In this document: piece after piece, positions 63,049 through 64,000 of the stretch
How positions within the stretch are numbered: position 1 is the first letter of the stretch
Layout of the letters: every line of letters begins with the position of its first letter
From: Sinomicrobium kalidii
GTDB lineage: Bacteria; Bacteroidota; Bacteroidia; Flavobacteriales; Flavobacteriaceae
DNA: 64,000 bases
Assembly: GCF_021183825.1 (NCBI RefSeq)
Contig: NZ_CP089211.1
Location: 4,074,501 to 4,138,500 of the forward strand
Reading direction: 5' to 3'
Notes under the pieces: generated by a model
Told to the model about the DNA's origin: nothing
Seen by the model: the letters and a program-made list of their open reading frames with translations, nothing else
Databases searched by the model: none
Position numbers and translations under genes: made by a program

Positions 63049-64000
63049 ATGAAAATCAAGATCAGAACATTCCTGACCCTTATTCTTATTTCATTAAACT
63101 TCAGCTTGCTGAGGAGTGCCCCGGACCCGGAAGATACCCGTTTGTTGTCTCAACCCGCCATTAGCAACACCCATATAGCCTTTATTTACGCAGAAGACCT
63201 TTGGGTAGCCGGGAAGGACGGTTCCAATCCGCGGCGGCTCACCATAGACGAAGGTATCGAATCCAATCCCGTCTTTTCACCGGATGGCTCCCTTATAGCC
63301 TTCAATGCCGAATATGACGGCAATACCGATGTATATACGGTTCCGGTGACCGGGGGAGTACCCCGCCGCCTTACCTGGCATCCTTATGAAGATGCCGTTC
63401 GGGGATTTTCGCCGGATGGTAAAAAAGTATTGTTCGTTTCGCAGCGAAACACCTTTACCAATCGCCTTGCACAGCTATTTACGGTGAGTGTAAACGGAGG
63501 AAAGGTTACCCAACTGGATATTCCCAGTGCGTTCTGGGCTACATATGCCCCGGACGGAAAACACATGGCCTATACGCCGCTCCGGGATGCATTCGAACAG
63601 TGGAAGCACTATCGCGGGGGGAGGATCAGCCGTATCTGGTTGTACGATACGGAAGACCATTCCGTAGTCGAAATTCCGAAACCCGAAGGTGGCTGTAATG
63701 ACTCCAATCCGGAATGGATGGGTACTAAAATCTATTTCCGGAGTGACAGGAACGGGGAATTTAATCTCTTTTCCTACGACACGGGAACTAAAGAAATAAC
63801 ACAGCTTACCCATTACGAGGATTTCCCGGTAATGGACCTTTCTGTTCACAATGGACAGGTCGTTTTCGAACAGGCCGGTTACCTGCATATTTACGATGTA
63901 ACCAACGGAGACGTTAACCGTATCAAAGTTGGTATTGCCGCTGACCTCCTGGAACTCCGGCCCCGTTTTGTTTCGGGCAGTAATTACGTACGAAGCGCTT
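63049..64000 (+). CDS. Tricorn-like protease, N-terminal propeller (partial)
   Basis: The frame runs from ATG at 63049 to the window edge, 317 codons with no stop. After a signal peptide (TFLTLILISLNFSLLRSA) come WD40/PD40 propeller blades: AFIYAEDLWVAGKDGSNPRR, ESNPVFSPDGSLIAFNAEYD, GFSPDGKKVLFVS and NPEWMGTKIYFRSDRNGEFNL. This is the N-terminal beta-propeller of S41-type tricorn peptidases of Bacteroidota, which normally continue to about 1080 residues with PDZ and protease domains. The catalytic part is outside the window, so TolB-like or DPP-like alternatives are not wholly excluded. Confidence 0.85.
   Translation, partial: MKIKIRTFLTLILISLNFSLLRSAPDPEDTRLLSQPAISNTHIAFIYAEDLWVAGKDGSNPRRLTIDEGIESNPVFSPDGSLIAFNAEYDGNTDVYTVPVTGGVPRRLTWHPYEDAVRGFSPDGKKVLFVSQRNTFTNRLAQLFTVSVNGGKVTQLDIPSAFWATYAPDGKHMAYTPLRDAFEQWKHYRGGRISRIWLYDTEDHSVVEIPKPEGGCNDSNPEWMGTKIYFRSDRNGEFNLFSYDTGTKEITQLTHYEDFPVMDLSVHNGQVVFEQAGYLHIYDVTNGDVNRIKVGIAADLLELRPRFVSGSNYVRSA

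Overview
The window looks like a chromosomal segment of a Flavobacteriaceae-type Bacteroidota. The evidence is SusC/SusD-type outer membrane pairs, an ECF sigma/FecR unit, a CzcA pump fused to its outer membrane factor, a Bacteroidota-style arginine operon built on ArgF', many SPII lipoproteins, and spacers full of palindromic repeats. Coding regions are roughly half G+C, except for an AT-rich block at about 24.2-35.0 kb. I saw no rRNA, tRNA or CRISPR array.

Layout. 0-7.3 kb: the tail of a BtuF-like binding protein, then a minus-strand tripartite HAE1 drug-efflux operon (adaptor, RND permease, outer membrane factor) and a small exported protein. 7.9-14.2 kb: a plus-strand heavy-metal efflux unit made of a small Cys/His-rich exported protein, a CzcA-OMF fusion and a His-rich adaptor. 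14.3-21.0 kb: a GH78 rhamnosidase, a spondin-repeat lipoprotein, a conserved 77-residue protein, a methyltransferase and a divergent AraC regulator separated by a 19-bp palindrome. 21.4-34.9 kb: an ECF sigma factor, FecR, SusC, SusD and two TlpA-like thioredoxin/TPR proteins. Converging on them is an operon for a MauE-like redox membrane protein, an unidentified exported protein and three paralogous six-cysteine secreted peptides.

35-44.8 kb is gene-poor and repeat-rich. It holds one large outer membrane beta-barrel gene, a frameshifted IS1380-family element, an SRPBCC-DinB fusion gene, a 106-bp tandem array with terminal inverted repeats, and two gene relics. 44.85-55.8 kb is the arginine operon: GNAT-argG-argC-proC-argD-argF'-argB-argE-argH. 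Nearly every one of its spacers is occupied by repeats, a four-helix-bundle gene or a DUF559 gene. 56.1-64 kb holds a pabB-like gene, tilS, a DsbD-like reductase, a CocE/NonD hydrolase and the start of a tricorn-like protease.

The best candidate for an undescribed system is the AT-rich block at 24.2-34.9 kb. A composition break inside susC leaves the host-like sigma/FecR/STN signalling module joined to a foreign-looking receptor, a SusD, two secreted thioredoxins, a MauE-like electron carrier and three cysteine-patterned peptides. This is what a system for secreting, taking up or oxidatively folding small disulfide peptides might look like. That function is inference.
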